64,000 nucleotides of DNA from Pedobacter rhizosphaerae (GCF_900111155.1 NZ_FOGG01000003.1:1-64000), one strand, 5' to 3'; numbered from the stretch's first letter, positions 26,280-41,859 are shown. The notes: generated by a model not told the origin, from the letters alone. Numbers and translations are program-made.

Positions 26280-27514
26280 CTATCTAATTCAATTATTTGT
26301 TTTTGGGCCTTTTCAATAAGCGATTTCGAAGGCTCATCGCTATTAATGGCTGATAGAACCATTTCATCGATTACAGCAGCCATAGCAGCCCAGTTTTTTT
26401 TCTGGGGCAGACTATTCGCTACCTCGTGTAACTGCTCCAACTTATGATAGAAAGGGATAATTTCGTTTATTTCCTCATCTTTCCAAGTAGAGATGCGACA
26501 ACCGATTCCACCTTCGAGGGTAAGTTGTTTATCTTGTTTAGCTTGCGTTACAAAGCGAAGAAAATCATACGCAACCGCTTTGTTTTTACTGCCTTTGGCA
26601 ATGGTATATAACCAATAAACGTTAAGCGATGCGGATTGCTCGCCAGCAGCTGAGGGAAGTAAATCAACGCCTACCTTACCCTTTACCTTAGCGTTGCCAT
26701 CTACAGCACACATGCTGGCGAAACCAAACCAATTAATCATCATGGCGGCCTCACCTTGTGAAAACGCGATTCCGGCAGCAACGGATTCGAACTCCCTTGA
26801 TTTTGGATGGACAGCTTTTGTATCGTTAACAATCTTGCGGTAAAAATCCAAACCATCTATAGCTGCCTGGGTATTGAGGTTAACCGCTCCACTTTTATCG
26901 ACTAAAGTCCCTCCCCTCGTCCATAACTGGAGGCAAAAGTCGAAAACGGTGTTATGTCCGTCCGGATAACAGGCAAATATACTACCATACAAATTATCTT
27001 GCGGACGGTTAAAAAATTGTGCTATTTGATGAAAATCTTCCCATGTTTTAGGGATCTCTAAAGTTCTTCCGTACTGGGCAAGATAATTGGCCTGTTCTTC
27101 AGTATCTTCAAATAAGTCTTTTCTATAAATAAAGCATTCAGGCCCATCATGAAAAGGTAAGCCCACTATCTCCCAGCCAAAACGTTGCAAACACAAGAGT
27201 GATTTACTCCAGCCTTCCGGGAAATTATCAGGACGGTTTTTATTGATGCAAGGGTTAAGTACTTCAAAATCCTGAGCTAAATAGCCTTCGTAAACCCAAT
27301 CTGTATTGATGTGAGCAATATCAAACTCCCCTTTTGCCAAACCTTTTTGGGTAATGGTACGATCATAAAGTTCGTGCAAATCCATCACCACCATTTCTAG
27401 TTGAAGCGTACAGCCAGATAAAGCACAGTATTCATCCCAAAAACGCTGCATTGCAGCTTCAAAGGGGGCAAATTTTCTAACGGCTATTTTAAAAGTTTCT
27501 GTCGACTTAGGCAT
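26276..27514 (-). CDS. Solute-binding-protein-like (SBP family 1) protein without signal peptide, A
   Basis: This 412-residue protein has the fold signature of ABC sugar-binding proteins: an N-terminal lobe with [18 protein letters not shown], the hinge-like [46 protein letters not shown] and a C-terminal [17 protein letters not shown]. The start [19 protein letters not shown] is polar and charged: no signal peptide or lipobox, and no upstream in-frame extension is needed because it overlaps the CoA-transferase stop by 8 bp. No ABC permease or ATPase lies in the window. I infer a cytoplasmic ligand-binding protein, perhaps a carrier or sensor for the substrate of the neighbouring CoA-transferases. 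Routine annotation as extracellular would be misleading. Confidence 0.75.
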   Translation of the reverse strand: MPKSTETFKIAVRKFAPFEAAMQRFWDEYCALSGCTLQLEMVVMDLHELYDRTITQKGLAKGEFDIAHINTDWVYEGYLAQDFEVLNPCINKNRPDNFPEGWSKSLLCLQRFGWEIVGLPFHDGPECFIYRKDLFEDTEEQANYLAQYGRTLEIPKTWEDFHQIAQFFNRPQDNLYGSIFACYPDGHNTVFDFCLQLWTRGGTLVDKSGAVNLNTQAAIDGLDFYRKIVNDTKAVHPKSREFESVAAGIAFSQGEAAMMINWFGFASMCAVDGNAKVKGKVGVDLLPSAAGEQSASLNVYWLYTIAKGSKNKAVAYDFLRFVTQAKQDKQLTLEGGIGCRISTWKDEEINEIIPFYHKLEQLHEVANSLPQKKNWAAMAAVIDEMVLSAINSDEPSKSLIEKAQKQIIELDR

Positions 27515-28670
27515 CTGCGATGGTATTCTGTTTTATAAATTCTTTGATAATCCGTTCATTATCCTGACCTAACTTAGGTGATCCTTTGGTAGAGGTGAGT
27601 AATTCGCCATCAATGCGAATCGGGCATCGTGTGGTTTCATACTGGTATCCATCTGTCATAGTAACCTCCTGAATCATATTTAAAGCCTTAAATCCATCAT
27701 GCGCCATCAATGCATTCCAGTTTAAAACATCTGCACACCAAATGTCGGCAGGTTCTAAAACCGACAGCCATTGCTCAGTACTCGCGGTAAGCAAGTGATC
27801 TGCTAAAATGGCTTTAATCTCGTCGCGTTTAGAAAAGGCTTCTTTTATGTCTGTATAGTCAAGTAATTTCTCGCAATCGAGCAATTTTCCCAATACGGGA
27901 ATGGAGCCCATTGCCAGTGCTAAATATCCGTTTTCTGTTTGATAAATTCCGTATGGAGCACCTAAATATGCATTGGCATTGTTCTTTTGTGATCTTTCAG
28001 GGAGGCTTCCCCCATCGTTCATGAATGTTGTGATGGTTTCAAACTGAAAATCGTAGGCCGATTCCATCATGCTCACCTGAACAAAACCACCTTCATTTTT
28101 AATGGCTTTGCGGTACAGGCAAGCTAAAATCCCTTGCGCCAGATGTGCTCCAGCCAGCATATCTACTATAGATAAGCCCATGGCTACGGGACCACTACCC
28201 GCATTGCCGGTCAATGAAGTTAATCCCGTAACAGACTGCAAAAGAAGATCTTGCCCTGGCTTTCCTTTCCAGTCGCCATCCGTACCATAGCCAGAAATCT
28301 CGCCATAAATAATTGTTGGGTTTAATGCCAAAACGGATTGATAATCAAAACCCAATCGCTCCATTACCCCCGGCCGGAAGTTATGAATCATCACATCTGC
28401 CTTTCTAAGTAATTCGCGAACAATTTCTTTATCTTCATCGCTTTTCAGGTCTACTTCAAAGCTTTCTTTATTTCTGTTAATGGCATGAAAAACCGATGAT
28501 TCGCCATTCATAATCAAGTTGGAAGTATAAAGGGTTCGGCAAATATCACCTACGCCTAAACGTTCAATCTTAATTACACGCGCACCGAAATCTGCCAGGC
28601 GTAAACTTGCAGATGGGCCAGACAAAAATTGGCTAAAATCGATAACTAAATAATCTTCAAGCGGTCGCAT
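27507..28670 (-). CDS. Class III CoA-transferase (CaiB/BaiF), A
   Basis: This 387-residue cytoplasmic enzyme moves CoA between carboxylic acids via an aspartyl-CoA anhydride. It has [26 protein letters not shown] at the N-terminus, [28 protein letters not shown] and the catalytic Asp170 in [16 protein letters not shown], which aligns with Asp169 of formyl-CoA transferase. The second half is complete. It lies 3 bp after the stop of a paralogue and overlaps the SBP-like gene A by 8 bp. The acyl donor and acceptor are unknown; a carboxylic acid derived from glycan breakdown is an inference from context. Confidence 0.9.
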   Translation of the reverse strand: MRPLEDYLVIDFSQFLSGPSASLRLADFGARVIKIERLGVGDICRTLYTSNLIMNGESSVFHAINRNKESFEVDLKSDEDKEIVRELLRKADVMIHNFRPGVMERLGFDYQSVLALNPTIIYGEISGYGTDGDWKGKPGQDLLLQSVTGLTSLTGNAGSGPVAMGLSIVDMLAGAHLAQGILACLYRKAIKNEGGFVQVSMMESAYDFQFETITTFMNDGGSLPERSQKNNANAYLGAPYGIYQTENGYLALAMGSIPVLGKLLDCEKLLDYTDIKEAFSKRDEIKAILADHLLTASTEQWLSVLEPADIWCADVLNWNALMAHDGFKALNMIQEVTMTDGYQYETTRCPIRIDGELLTSTKGSPKLGQDNERIIKEFIKQNTIADA

Positions 28671-28673
28671 ATC

Positions 28674-29825
28674 TTAATTTATTTCAAATTCTTTGTTAAT
28701 GACTCCAGTATCTACCCCAAGTTTTGGAGCAGCTTTCGAAGCAAAAAGTTTTTCGTTATCTAAACGAATTGGGCTTACTGTAGTCTTGATGTTCTTACCC
28801 TTACCCAGATCCAACTGTTGTTCTATTTGCAGGTATTCATAATTGCTTAAAGCGGTAGCAGATTTATAGTCTAAAACTTCTGCCGACCAGATTCCATGGC
28901 TTTCCAGCAAATCAAGCCAGAGTTTAGAATTTTGCTCTTTAAAAGTCACTGCAAGGCGATTAATCAATTGATCGCGGTTATCGAATGCTGAATTGGCATC
29001 AACATACAAATCTGTAATATCACAGCCAATTACCGAACAGATATTCGGCAAACTCCCCATGGCCAAAGCAATGTGTCCGTCAAGGGTCTCATACATGCCG
29101 TAAGGGGCGCTGAGATAGGCATGCGCACTACCCTTGGCACTGCTCCTATCTGGCAATTTACCCCCATCATTCAAATAGGTGGTGATCACTTCAAACTGAA
29201 CATCTAAAATAGATTCCAGTAAGCTCACTTCCACCAATACACCCTTATTGGTTTTCGCACGCTTGATTAAAGCGGCCATAATACCTTGAGCCAGGTGGTT
29301 ACCACACATGATATCTGAAACTGATAAACCAAAGGGCACAGGTCCGTCAATGGCAGAACCAGATAAGAAAGTTAGTCCGGAAACCGACTGTACCAATAAA
29401 TCCTGACCCGGTTTATTTGCCCAGGGGCCTTCATTGCCGTATCCCGTGACTACACCGTAAATCAGTTTTGGATTAATCGCCTGAACAGCGCTATAATCCA
29501 AACCAACTTTTTCCATAACACCCGGGCGAAAATTATGCGTCATTACATCTGCCCTGGCAATCAATTGCTTAAGCTTCGCTAAATCTTCAGGATTCTTTAA
29601 ATCGGCAGCGTAAGATTCTTTATTTCTGTTGATGGTATGAAACAGCAGACTGTCGTCCTCAACAAAAAGATTTTTAATGGAAAGTTGACGACAAGCATCA
29701 CCTGTTCCAGGTCGTTCAATCTTAATCACACGGGCGCCTAGATCTGCTAATTTTAAACCTGCAGACGGTCCAGCTAAAAACTGGCAAAACTCTAAAACCA
29801 AAAGCCCTTCTAACGGTCTGTTCAT
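28674..29825 (-). CDS. Class III CoA-transferase (CaiB/BaiF), B
   Basis: This 383-residue paralogue of the adjacent gene has the same blocks: [53 protein letters not shown] and catalytic Asp171 in GLSVSDIMCGNHLAQG. The two paralogues share most landmarks but differ in their C-terminal halves, so they may form a heteromer or act on different acids. Its start overlaps the stop of SBP-like gene B by 4 bp (ATGA). The order SBP-B, CoaT-B, CoaT-A, SBP-A is symmetrical. Confidence 0.9.
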   Translation of the reverse strand: MNRPLEGLLVLEFCQFLAGPSAGLKLADLGARVIKIERPGTGDACRQLSIKNLFVEDDSLLFHTINRNKESYAADLKNPEDLAKLKQLIARADVMTHNFRPGVMEKVGLDYSAVQAINPKLIYGVVTGYGNEGPWANKPGQDLLVQSVSGLTFLSGSAIDGPVPFGLSVSDIMCGNHLAQGIMAALIKRAKTNKGVLVEVSLLESILDVQFEVITTYLNDGGKLPDRSSAKGSAHAYLSAPYGMYETLDGHIALAMGSLPNICSVIGCDITDLYVDANSAFDNRDQLINRLAVTFKEQNSKLWLDLLESHGIWSAEVLDYKSATALSNYEYLQIEQQLDLGKGKNIKTTVSPIRLDNEKLFASKAAPKLGVDTGVINKEFEIN

Positions 29826-30982
29826 GATATGGTTAATGTTTTAGATTGCAGATATAATTCATTCATAGCCGATAAAACCTCCGCCTCATCTCCTCCGTTC
29901 ATTAAATAATCTCTAACCACATCGCCGGCATGATCTTGAAAAAACATAGAGCCATGGTAGCGTGGGCGAAGAAATGCGCGTGCTAACGCCGGTAAAGTAT
30001 TGTTAAAATATTGCTGACTTTGTCTGTTTACTTCCTCATTTTTCCAGGCGGCTAAATGCCCTGGCTGACCACCACTTTCAAAAAATAATGTCTGCTGGCA
30101 TTCTGGTGAGCCCACATATCTGGCGTAAGCAACAGCAACTTCCATTTCTGCACATTTAGAAGAGATGGCAAATCCTGTGCCACCTAATGTACTTCTCAGG
30201 TTCGTTTTGCCATCTAAAGAGATCATATCGTGAAAATGAAGTGTTCTGCGTGCATAACCATTTCTGGAGTAGTTGGCATATCCATAAGCAAATGGGCAGT
30301 ACGCAATTTCATCTGTTTGTGTCATGGCCTCGTATACCTGAATAGGATTTCTATTGAAATTGGCTTTATCTATCTTGCTGGCCAATTCCCGGTACATTTT
30401 TAAGGCTTTAATCCCTGTTGCTGTTGAGATCACTTCCTCATCACTTTGACAAGGATCTTCACCCAATGAGCAACAAAGCGTATAAAAATTCATCAAAACA
30501 TCAATGGGAATACCCGCAAAGGCCACTAATCCCTGATCTGCCAATGCCAGCAAATCCTCAAAAGATTTAGGAAGTTGCAATCCCTTAGCTGCCAGTAAAT
30601 CTGGTCGCGATGCAGCAACTGGGGTAGCCGCATCTATAGGTAGTGCCCATTGATGGCTATCGTAATGATAACTTTCATATGATGCCCCCACAGAATTAAC
30701 TTCCTGATCTTTTAGATATTCTTCAGAAAGGTATTGATCCAATGGCACAATCGATTTTGTTTTAGCAGCAAAACCCGCCCAAGGATGATCTATTACCAAT
30801 AAATCAAATACTTCTGCCAGTTCCTGGATAGAAAAATCGGCAAACTGTTGTAAACTTCTCTTCTCCCAGCTGATCTGAACATGAGGATTCAACTCCGAAA
30901 ATCGCTGAGCTGTTGCAACCATAGGTAAAAATCCACGACTGTGGTTCCATGTTATTCCTCTTAAACTAATCTTCTTTTCCAA
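29822..30982 (-). CDS. Solute-binding-protein-like protein without signal peptide, B
   Basis: This 386-residue protein resembles SBP family 1: ATAQRFSELNPHVQISWE, FDLLVIDHPWAGF, WALPIDAATPVAASRPDLLA, TGIKALKMYRELA, LGGTGFAISSKCAEMEVAVAYARYV and ESGGQPGHLAAW. The N-terminus MEKKISLRGITWNHSRGF has no hydrophobic core, so a cytoplasmic location is likely. The start lies 4 bp after the stop of the GH2 beta-galactosidase, placing the SBP/CoA-transferase module in the same operon as GH78, GH43-like and GH2 genes. It is only distantly similar to SBP-like protein A. It could be a cytosolic sugar-acid carrier or sensor; no function is established. Confidence 0.75.
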   Translation of the reverse strand: MEKKISLRGITWNHSRGFLPMVATAQRFSELNPHVQISWEKRSLQQFADFSIQELAEVFDLLVIDHPWAGFAAKTKSIVPLDQYLSEEYLKDQEVNSVGASYESYHYDSHQWALPIDAATPVAASRPDLLAAKGLQLPKSFEDLLALADQGLVAFAGIPIDVLMNFYTLCCSLGEDPCQSDEEVISTATGIKALKMYRELASKIDKANFNRNPIQVYEAMTQTDEIAYCPFAYGYANYSRNGYARRTLHFHDMISLDGKTNLRSTLGGTGFAISSKCAEMEVAVAYARYVGSPECQQTLFFESGGQPGHLAAWKNEEVNRQSQQYFNNTLPALARAFLRPRYHGSMFFQDHAGDVVRDYLMNGGDEAEVLSAMNELYLQSKTLTIS

Positions 30983-30986
30983 TGCG

Positions 30987-36814
<5,828 letters not shown>

Positions 36815-36818
36815 GTTC

Positions 36819-37928
36819 TTAGTTACTACCCACAAAATTCAAGGTACTCTTTCCTAAATCTTTAGAAGTGGCTACAGCAATTCCGCGCTGATCTTTTTTA
36901 TTTACGGCACAGTAAAAGTGATACACTACTCCTTTATGTTTTAGTACAAAGGATTTGTGCGCATATAATTCATCGTATTTTTCTGAGGACTGGATCAGGT
37001 TATCGCCCTGCCAATCGGTCCAGTTTACTAAATCCTTTGAGGCTGCAAAACGGTTAAATGCACCTTGTCTGTCTTGCCAGAATGCGCCAAAGTAAAACAT
37101 CACCCAGGTATCCTTGATTTTTTGGATTACCCCATCGCCGGTAATTCCAACAGGATGATGCACCACAGGATTTTTACCAAAACGTTTCCACTGTTGCATA
37201 TCATCAGAAACAGCCATACCAATGCGCTCGTACCATCTTGTTTTTTTATTGTTTGCTAATGAATCACCTACAGCATTGTAGTACATCACAAAGCGATGCC
37301 CGGTAAGCTTTTGTTTATCTTCGATTACAGTGCTTTTAAAGAGCTTATTTCGGTTGTCCCACCAGCTTACATCTGCATCGGCTGAGGTTAATACTGGCTG
37401 TGATAGTCTCGTCCATTCATGCACAACAGATGGTTTTTGGATGCTATAGGCCATTCCGATGGATAAGGGCTCGGTTTCGTATCCTTTTTCCTTACCACCG
37501 AAGTACGACATCCAATATTTTCCATCGAATTGCCCCAGTTTATAGGCTCCTCCCCAATCGGTACTCTGCAAAGCATTGTAACCAGCCTTCTGGTTATCAT
37601 CCCAGTTCCCTTTATCTTCAAACGACATGAGTTTTCCCTGGTTCTCCCATTTCAAAAGGTCTTTGCTTCTGGCTAACCAGGTTTCATACCCCCTGCCACT
37701 GTAAATTAAATAGGTCATGTACCAGTATTTACCTTCTCTAAATATAGTCGGGCAATCCATTTTATGGTCGGTATCCTGTGGAACCATCACCAATCCATAT
37801 TTATAGGGTGTTTTAACTTCCTGGTAAATATTTTCCATTGCTTCTGCCGAAACCGGATTTTTCACTTCCTGAGCAATGGCAGAAAAAGCCATTAAAGCAC
37901 TGATGATAGTAACTGAAATCCCCTTCAT
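36819..37928 (-). CDS. GH43/GH117-like five-bladed propeller glycosidase
   Basis: This 369-residue protein has a signal peptide ending at SAIAQ. Repeats typical of five-bladed beta-propeller glycosidases are visible: DCPTIFREGKYWYMTYLIYSG, WLARSKDLLKWENQGKLM, GMAVSDDMQQWKRFGKNPV, DTWVMFYFGAF and AASKDLVNWTDW. Acidic residues in QDTDHKMDCPTIF and SADADVSWWD are candidates for the catalytic set. Specificity (arabinofuranose, galactose or another) is not readable. It lies 1 bp after GH78 and 4 bp before GH2 in the same operon. Confidence 0.75.
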   Translation of the reverse strand: MKGISVTIISALMAFSAIAQEVKNPVSAEAMENIYQEVKTPYKYGLVMVPQDTDHKMDCPTIFREGKYWYMTYLIYSGRGYETWLARSKDLLKWENQGKLMSFEDKGNWDDNQKAGYNALQSTDWGGAYKLGQFDGKYWMSYFGGKEKGYETEPLSIGMAYSIQKPSVVHEWTRLSQPVLTSADADVSWWDNRNKLFKSTVIEDKQKLTGHRFVMYYNAVGDSLANNKKTRWYERIGMAVSDDMQQWKRFGKNPVVHHPVGITGDGVIQKIKDTWVMFYFGAFWQDRQGAFNRFAASKDLVNWTDWQGDNLIQSSEKYDELYAHKSFVLKHKGVVYHFYCAVNKKDQRGIAVATSKDLGKSTLNFVGSN

Positions 37929-37929
37929 A

Positions 37930-40677
37930 TTAATTAACCTTAAATTTATAGTGTCCGGAACCTACTTCAATTTTTGCTCTTCCTTTTTCATCCTTTAAGC
38001 GCGTAAAAGGAGCTTTATTTTCTTCTTTTATATTTTGATTTACCTGGATTGGCAAATAGATATTCGCCCTTGTATTGGCCGGGATATCAACTGCAATTTC
38101 AAAGCTTTCATTAACCTTTTTCCAATCTGTAGCGATTAAGCCATGAGGCGAATTGTAAGTGGTTTTAGCCGATTTCAAATCACCAGCCACTTGTGGGTAA
38201 ATGCGGATCTTATTAAATGCGATACCATCATCTTCCTGACTAATGCCTCCTACGCCACTGTAAAACCATTCCATTAAATGGCCTAACATAAAATGATTAT
38301 TAGATACTGTAGGTAATGCTGCCCATGATTCGGTTAATGCGGTAGCCCCTTTTTCAATCTGCATCCCATAACCTGGAACATCAGACCTGCTGTTCATATC
38401 AAAAATCACGTCAGACCTTCCAGCATCTTCCAAAACCCTCAACACGTAACGGTAACCAATGTCTCCTGCCGTTAAGCTATTATTTCTGTCTCTGATGTCT
38501 TTTACCAGATTATCAACAACCAAATGCTTATCCTGATCGGCTACCAAACCCATAAATACCGCCATGGCATTAGCAGCCTGACTTCCAGTAGCATACTGTT
38601 TAGTTTGAGGATTGTAGAACTTATCGTTGAAAGCTTTGCTTACCTGAGCGGCAAGCTGCTCATACTTTAAAGCATCCGCTTTTTTTTCTAAAAGCGTTGC
38701 CATCTTGTTTAGTATGGTTAAATCATAATAGTAAATGGCTGTACCGGTAACGCCCATTGGGGTTAATTGCGAAACGCCTGGAGGTTTTGGCCCAAGGTCA
38801 TACCAATCGCCCAATCCTTGTGACAGTATATGGTTATCGGCTTTGGTACCCAGATAACTGATATAACGCTGCATCATCGGATAGTAGTCAATGATCGCTT
38901 GCTTATCACCATACCATTGATAGAGGTACCAGGGCATTAAAATACCACTACTTCCCCATTCAGGTGAATCGCGAAACATATCTCCACCCCATTCAAATTT
39001 GACATATTCTGGCGCAATTTCAGGTATAAGTCCATTGTCAAGCTGCGAGTTTTTCATATCCTCCAGGGCTTTTTTGAACAAGGACGCTGCATTGTAATTG
39101 TACCTTACCGAACTACCCATGAGGTGAAGCTCTTCCAGCCAGCCTAATTTTTCACGATGCGGACAATCAGTAAAAACACTTACCATGTTGCTTTTTATTG
39201 CCCAGTCGATTAAATCATTTGTTTTATTGAATAAAGAGTTCGAACTGGTAAAAGTCCCAACCTTTTCTGCCGCATTTCTGATATGTAGGCCTTTTAATGC
39301 TTCAAGAACAGGAAGTGCCGAATTAGGCTCTTTTCCTGCCGGAACAGCTCCCTTAACCTGCACATAGCGAAAACCGGTATAGGTAAACCTAGGACGCCAG
39401 GTTTCTATGCCCTCACCTTTCAGTACATAGGTAAAGTAAGATGGACCGCCAATATTTTTCTGGGTAACACTACCATCTGCCTTTAACAGTTCCGCTGGGG
39501 TAAAGCGAACAGTATCTCCTTTTTTGCCGCGTACTTTAATCTCGATAATGGCAGATGCATTTTGTCCAAGGTCATACACCCAATCGCCACCGTTTACAGC
39601 ACTGATTTTTTTTGCTGAAAAGTTTTCAAATATTTTAACCGGCTCTTCTTTTTGAGCTTTTAACGCAGGTCCATCAACTGTAAGTGCATTTTTCCATTTT
39701 AGATCACTAAATCCTGGTAAATCCCAGCCGTGCTGCTCTAAATTGGCATTATAATCTTCTCCCCCATAAATACTAGAAAAAGTAATGGCAGAAGGAGCTA
39801 TTTTCCAAGTAGGATTGCTCAAAATATCTGCTGTAGTGCCGTCTGTATAAGTAATTTGTAGTCTGCAAATTAACTTAGGGTAGCCAAAGGCTGATTTCAA
39901 CTTGCGATACCGTTCCTTTACCGGCGGAACATAATAAAAGCCATTGCCCAATAGTACGCCAATTACATTTTCACCTTGTTTAAGTTGCTTAGTTAAATCA
40001 TAGGCTACATACAAAGCTTCTTTATCGTATTTCGTCCATCCCGGTGATAAGAAATCATCACCAACTTTTTGGCCATTCAAATGCATTTCAAAATGTCCTA
40101 AACCGGAGATAAATACCGTTGCCCGCTTAATCTCTTTAGAAACCCTGAAACTTTTACGGAACATCGGCAAGACATTATTGGCATTGAATTTATCCTTCTT
40201 ACCATCTGTTGGAAGAATGTTGACATTGGTATCTGCTAATTTTTCATAAGCGATCCATTTGGCACCTTTCCAATCGGCAGCACTCCATAATCCCATCTGC
40301 CAGAAGGCTGGCTCGCTCCAGGTAGCTTGATTTTGATTATCCCATACCTTAACCTTCCAGTAATAAGCCTTGGTAGCCATTAATTTCTGTCCTGAATAAA
40401 TTATTTGAAGAGACTGCGAAGTATTTACCTTTTTAGAATCCCAGATATTTCCTTTGTTTTGAGCTAAATCCCTTGCATTATCAGCAACCAAGATTTGATA
40501 AGCTGTTTGTTTAATATTGTGCTTAGCTGATTGAATTTTCCAGTTTAAAACCGGTTGTAGATGATCAATTCCGATGGGATTGCTTTTATAATCGCAGGTT
40601 AAATCTACAATCTTAATTTGTGCATGAAGCGAAAAGCTGGTCAGCAATAGTCCAAAAAAGATAATAAATTTGCTCAT
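37930..40677 (-). CDS. GH78 alpha-L-rhamnosidase, first gene of the long operon
   Basis: This 915-residue exported enzyme has a signal peptide ending at SLHAQ. Order: N-terminal beta-sandwich (CDYKSNPIGIDHLQPVLNWKI), a Bac_rhamnosid_N domain (FRKSFRVSKEIKRATVFISGLGHFEMHLNG), the alpha-L-rhamnosidase beta domain, the (alpha/alpha)6 barrel with the catalytic-acid region DCPHREKLGWLEELH, and the C-terminal beta domain. It releases alpha-L-rhamnose. A good Shine-Dalgarno (TAAGGAG) sits 5 bases before the ATG and two dyads lie in the 0.29-kb region shared with the divergent iclR-type gene, so IclR control of this operon is likely. Confidence 0.93.
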   Translation of the reverse strand: MSKFIIFFGLLLTSFSLHAQIKIVDLTCDYKSNPIGIDHLQPVLNWKIQSAKHNIKQTAYQILVADNARDLAQNKGNIWDSKKVNTSQSLQIIYSGQKLMATKAYYWKVKVWDNQNQATWSEPAFWQMGLWSAADWKGAKWIAYEKLADTNVNILPTDGKKDKFNANNVLPMFRKSFRVSKEIKRATVFISGLGHFEMHLNGQKVGDDFLSPGWTKYDKEALYVAYDLTKQLKQGENVIGVLLGNGFYYVPPVKERYRKLKSAFGYPKLICRLQITYTDGTTADILSNPTWKIAPSAITFSSIYGGEDYNANLEQHGWDLPGFSDLKWKNALTVDGPALKAQKEEPVKIFENFSAKKISAVNGGDWVYDLGQNASAIIEIKVRGKKGDTVRFTPAELLKADGSVTQKNIGGPSYFTYVLKGEGIETWRPRFTYTGFRYVQVKGAVPAGKEPNSALPVLEALKGLHIRNAAEKVGTFTSSNSLFNKTNDLIDWAIKSNMVSVFTDCPHREKLGWLEELHLMGSSVRYNYNAASLFKKALEDMKNSQLDNGLIPEIAPEYVKFEWGGDMFRDSPEWGSSGILMPWYLYQWYGDKQAIIDYYPMMQRYISYLGTKADNHILSQGLGDWYDLGPKPPGVSQLTPMGVTGTAIYYYDLTILNKMATLLEKKADALKYEQLAAQVSKAFNDKFYNPQTKQYATGSQAANAMAVFMGLVADQDKHLVVDNLVKDIRDRNNSLTAGDIGYRYVLRVLEDAGRSDVIFDMNSRSDVPGYGMQIEKGATALTESWAALPTVSNNHFMLGHLMEWFYSGVGGISQEDDGIAFNKIRIYPQVAGDLKSAKTTYNSPHGLIATDWKKVNESFEIAVDIPANTRANIYLPIQVNQNIKEENKAPFTRLKDEKGRAKIEVGSGHYKFKVN

Positions 40678-40700
40678 ATACTCCTTAGCGGTTAGCTAAT

Positions 40701-40722
40701 TTTATATCATTTACGATATAAA
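40701..40722. promoter_or_regulatory. 8-bp inverted repeat upstream of the GH78 operon
   Basis: TTTATATC and GATATAAA are perfect arms around a 6-bp spacer (ATTTAC), 24 bp upstream of the GH78 start codon. It is a candidate operator for the divergent IclR-type regulator or another factor. Confidence 0.4.
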
Positions 40723-40797
40723 TATTTGGTTTATAATTGGTTATCCAATGCAAAAATGAACTAGAATAATTACAATCTCTATTTCAGATCAATTCAG

Positions 40798-40817
40798 GTT
40801 AAACACCTGGGTTTAAC
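40798..40817. promoter_or_regulatory. Candidate IclR operator in the divergent region
   Basis: GTTAAAC and GTTTAAC form a perfect 7-bp dyad around ACCTGG, midway between the divergent regulator and GH78 genes. Its size fits IclR-type operators; binding is inference. Confidence 0.4.
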
Positions 40818-40966
40818 ATGAAGCATTAATTCAAATATAAATATTTTTTTTAAATATGAAAAGCTATATTATTGCATTAATTATTTAAATGTGTATTATG
40901 CAGATTAAGAAAGCATTTTGTATGTTTGAAATTGTAAAAAATACGCTACAACCAAATAATAAACCC

Positions 40967-41740
40967 ATGAACGAGAAAGAATCGAAGTATCAGGCTCCTG
41001 CTTTGGATAAAGGGCTGGATATATTGGAGTATTTATCTGCTCAATCTATTCCCCTGTCGCAAACCGAAATTGCAGTAGGCATTGAGAAAACCCCTAATGA
41101 GATTTACAGGATGCTAATGAGTTTGGAAAGTCGCGGTTATATTTTACGTGATGAGGTTTCAGGAAAATACCGTTTGTCTTTAAAACTATTTTATCTTTCT
41201 CATCGCCACTCTCCTGTTGATGAATTGCGCAAAGCCGCACAATTCCCATTGGAGGACTTAGCCAATAGCGTACGTCAATCATGCCACTTGAGTATTTTAT
41301 ACATGAACCAGGTAATGGTGATTATTCATGCTAAAAGTCCGGGTCCTATTGCCTTATCTATTGAAGAAGGCAACTTATTCCCGCTGCCACTTACTGCATC
41401 GGGCAAGGTTTTGTTGGCTTACATGACGGATGCGGAGCGGAATAAAACACTTAAAACCAACGCCATTTTTAAAAAATACCCTAAGCCCAAACAGGAGGAA
41501 TTTCTGTTATCATTGGAAGAAATCAGAAAAAATGGTGCATATCTCAGAACCAGCGATTTAGCTGCTGGTGTAACCGATATTTCTGTTCCTGTTGGGATAG
41601 CGAGTGATAATGGCATTATTGCCTGCTTAACCATCTCTATGTTAACTGCGTTAAATAACGACAAGAGCATTAACAATGAAGAGATTTTAGCGGAAGCGAA
41701 TAAATGTGTTAAGAAAATTGAGCAAAGGATTGGGTTGTAA
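40967..41740 (+). CDS. IclR-family transcriptional regulator
   Basis: The start is placed at the ATG at 40967 (257 residues, MNEKESKYQAPALDKGLDIL). An in-frame ATG at 40889 would add 26 residues without similarity to the family. The N-terminal winged HTH covers ALDKGLDILEYLSAQ...LSQTEIAVGIEKTPNEIYRMLMSLESRGYI. The C-terminal IclR effector domain includes LPLTASGKVLLAYM, LEEIRKNGAYLRTSDLAAGVTDISVPV and a closing helix. Such regulators usually sense small acids or sugars and often repress the adjacent divergent operon. It is the only regulator inside the glycan supercluster, so it is the best candidate for sensing its product. Confidence 0.9.
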   Translation: MNEKESKYQAPALDKGLDILEYLSAQSIPLSQTEIAVGIEKTPNEIYRMLMSLESRGYILRDEVSGKYRLSLKLFYLSHRHSPVDELRKAAQFPLEDLANSVRQSCHLSILYMNQVMVIIHAKSPGPIALSIEEGNLFPLPLTASGKVLLAYMTDAERNKTLKTNAIFKKYPKPKQEEFLLSLEEIRKNGAYLRTSDLAAGVTDISVPVGIASDNGIIACLTISMLTALNNDKSINNEEILAEANKCVKKIEQRIGL

Positions 41741-41742
41741 CC

Positions 41743-41859
41743 ATGGTTCGTGTGTCATGCCCCCATTAACAACCTCATTTTTTTACCAATGGTTCGTGAC
41801 ACACGAACCATGGTGAGTTTAACAAGTTATTTGATTATGGTCTGTGTGTCACAGACCAT
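41743..41859. repeat. Three covarying hairpin repeats downstream of the IclR gene
   Basis: ATGGTTCGTG-ACA-CACGAACCAT occupies 41789-41811 (10-bp perfect stem). ATGGTCTGTG-TGT-CACAGACCAT occupies 41837-41859 (perfect). A third, degenerate one lies at 41743-41765. Arms differ between copies but remain complementary. The 41837-41859 copy supplies the stop codon and last residues of the GH78-like gene. They may act as terminators for the converging genes. Confidence 0.8.

Noticed and set aside
26276..30982. ABC sugar transporter
   Set aside because: Only SBP-like proteins are present, without signal peptides; no permease or ATPase gene lies in the window.
36815..36835. TTG start for the 821-residue GH2
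   Set aside because: It overlaps the upstream stop and adds residues before a complete signal peptide; the ATG at 36814 is better.
40889..40966. Upstream ATG for the IclR regulator
   Set aside because: The 26 extra residues are unlike the family, and the internal ATG gives the normal length.
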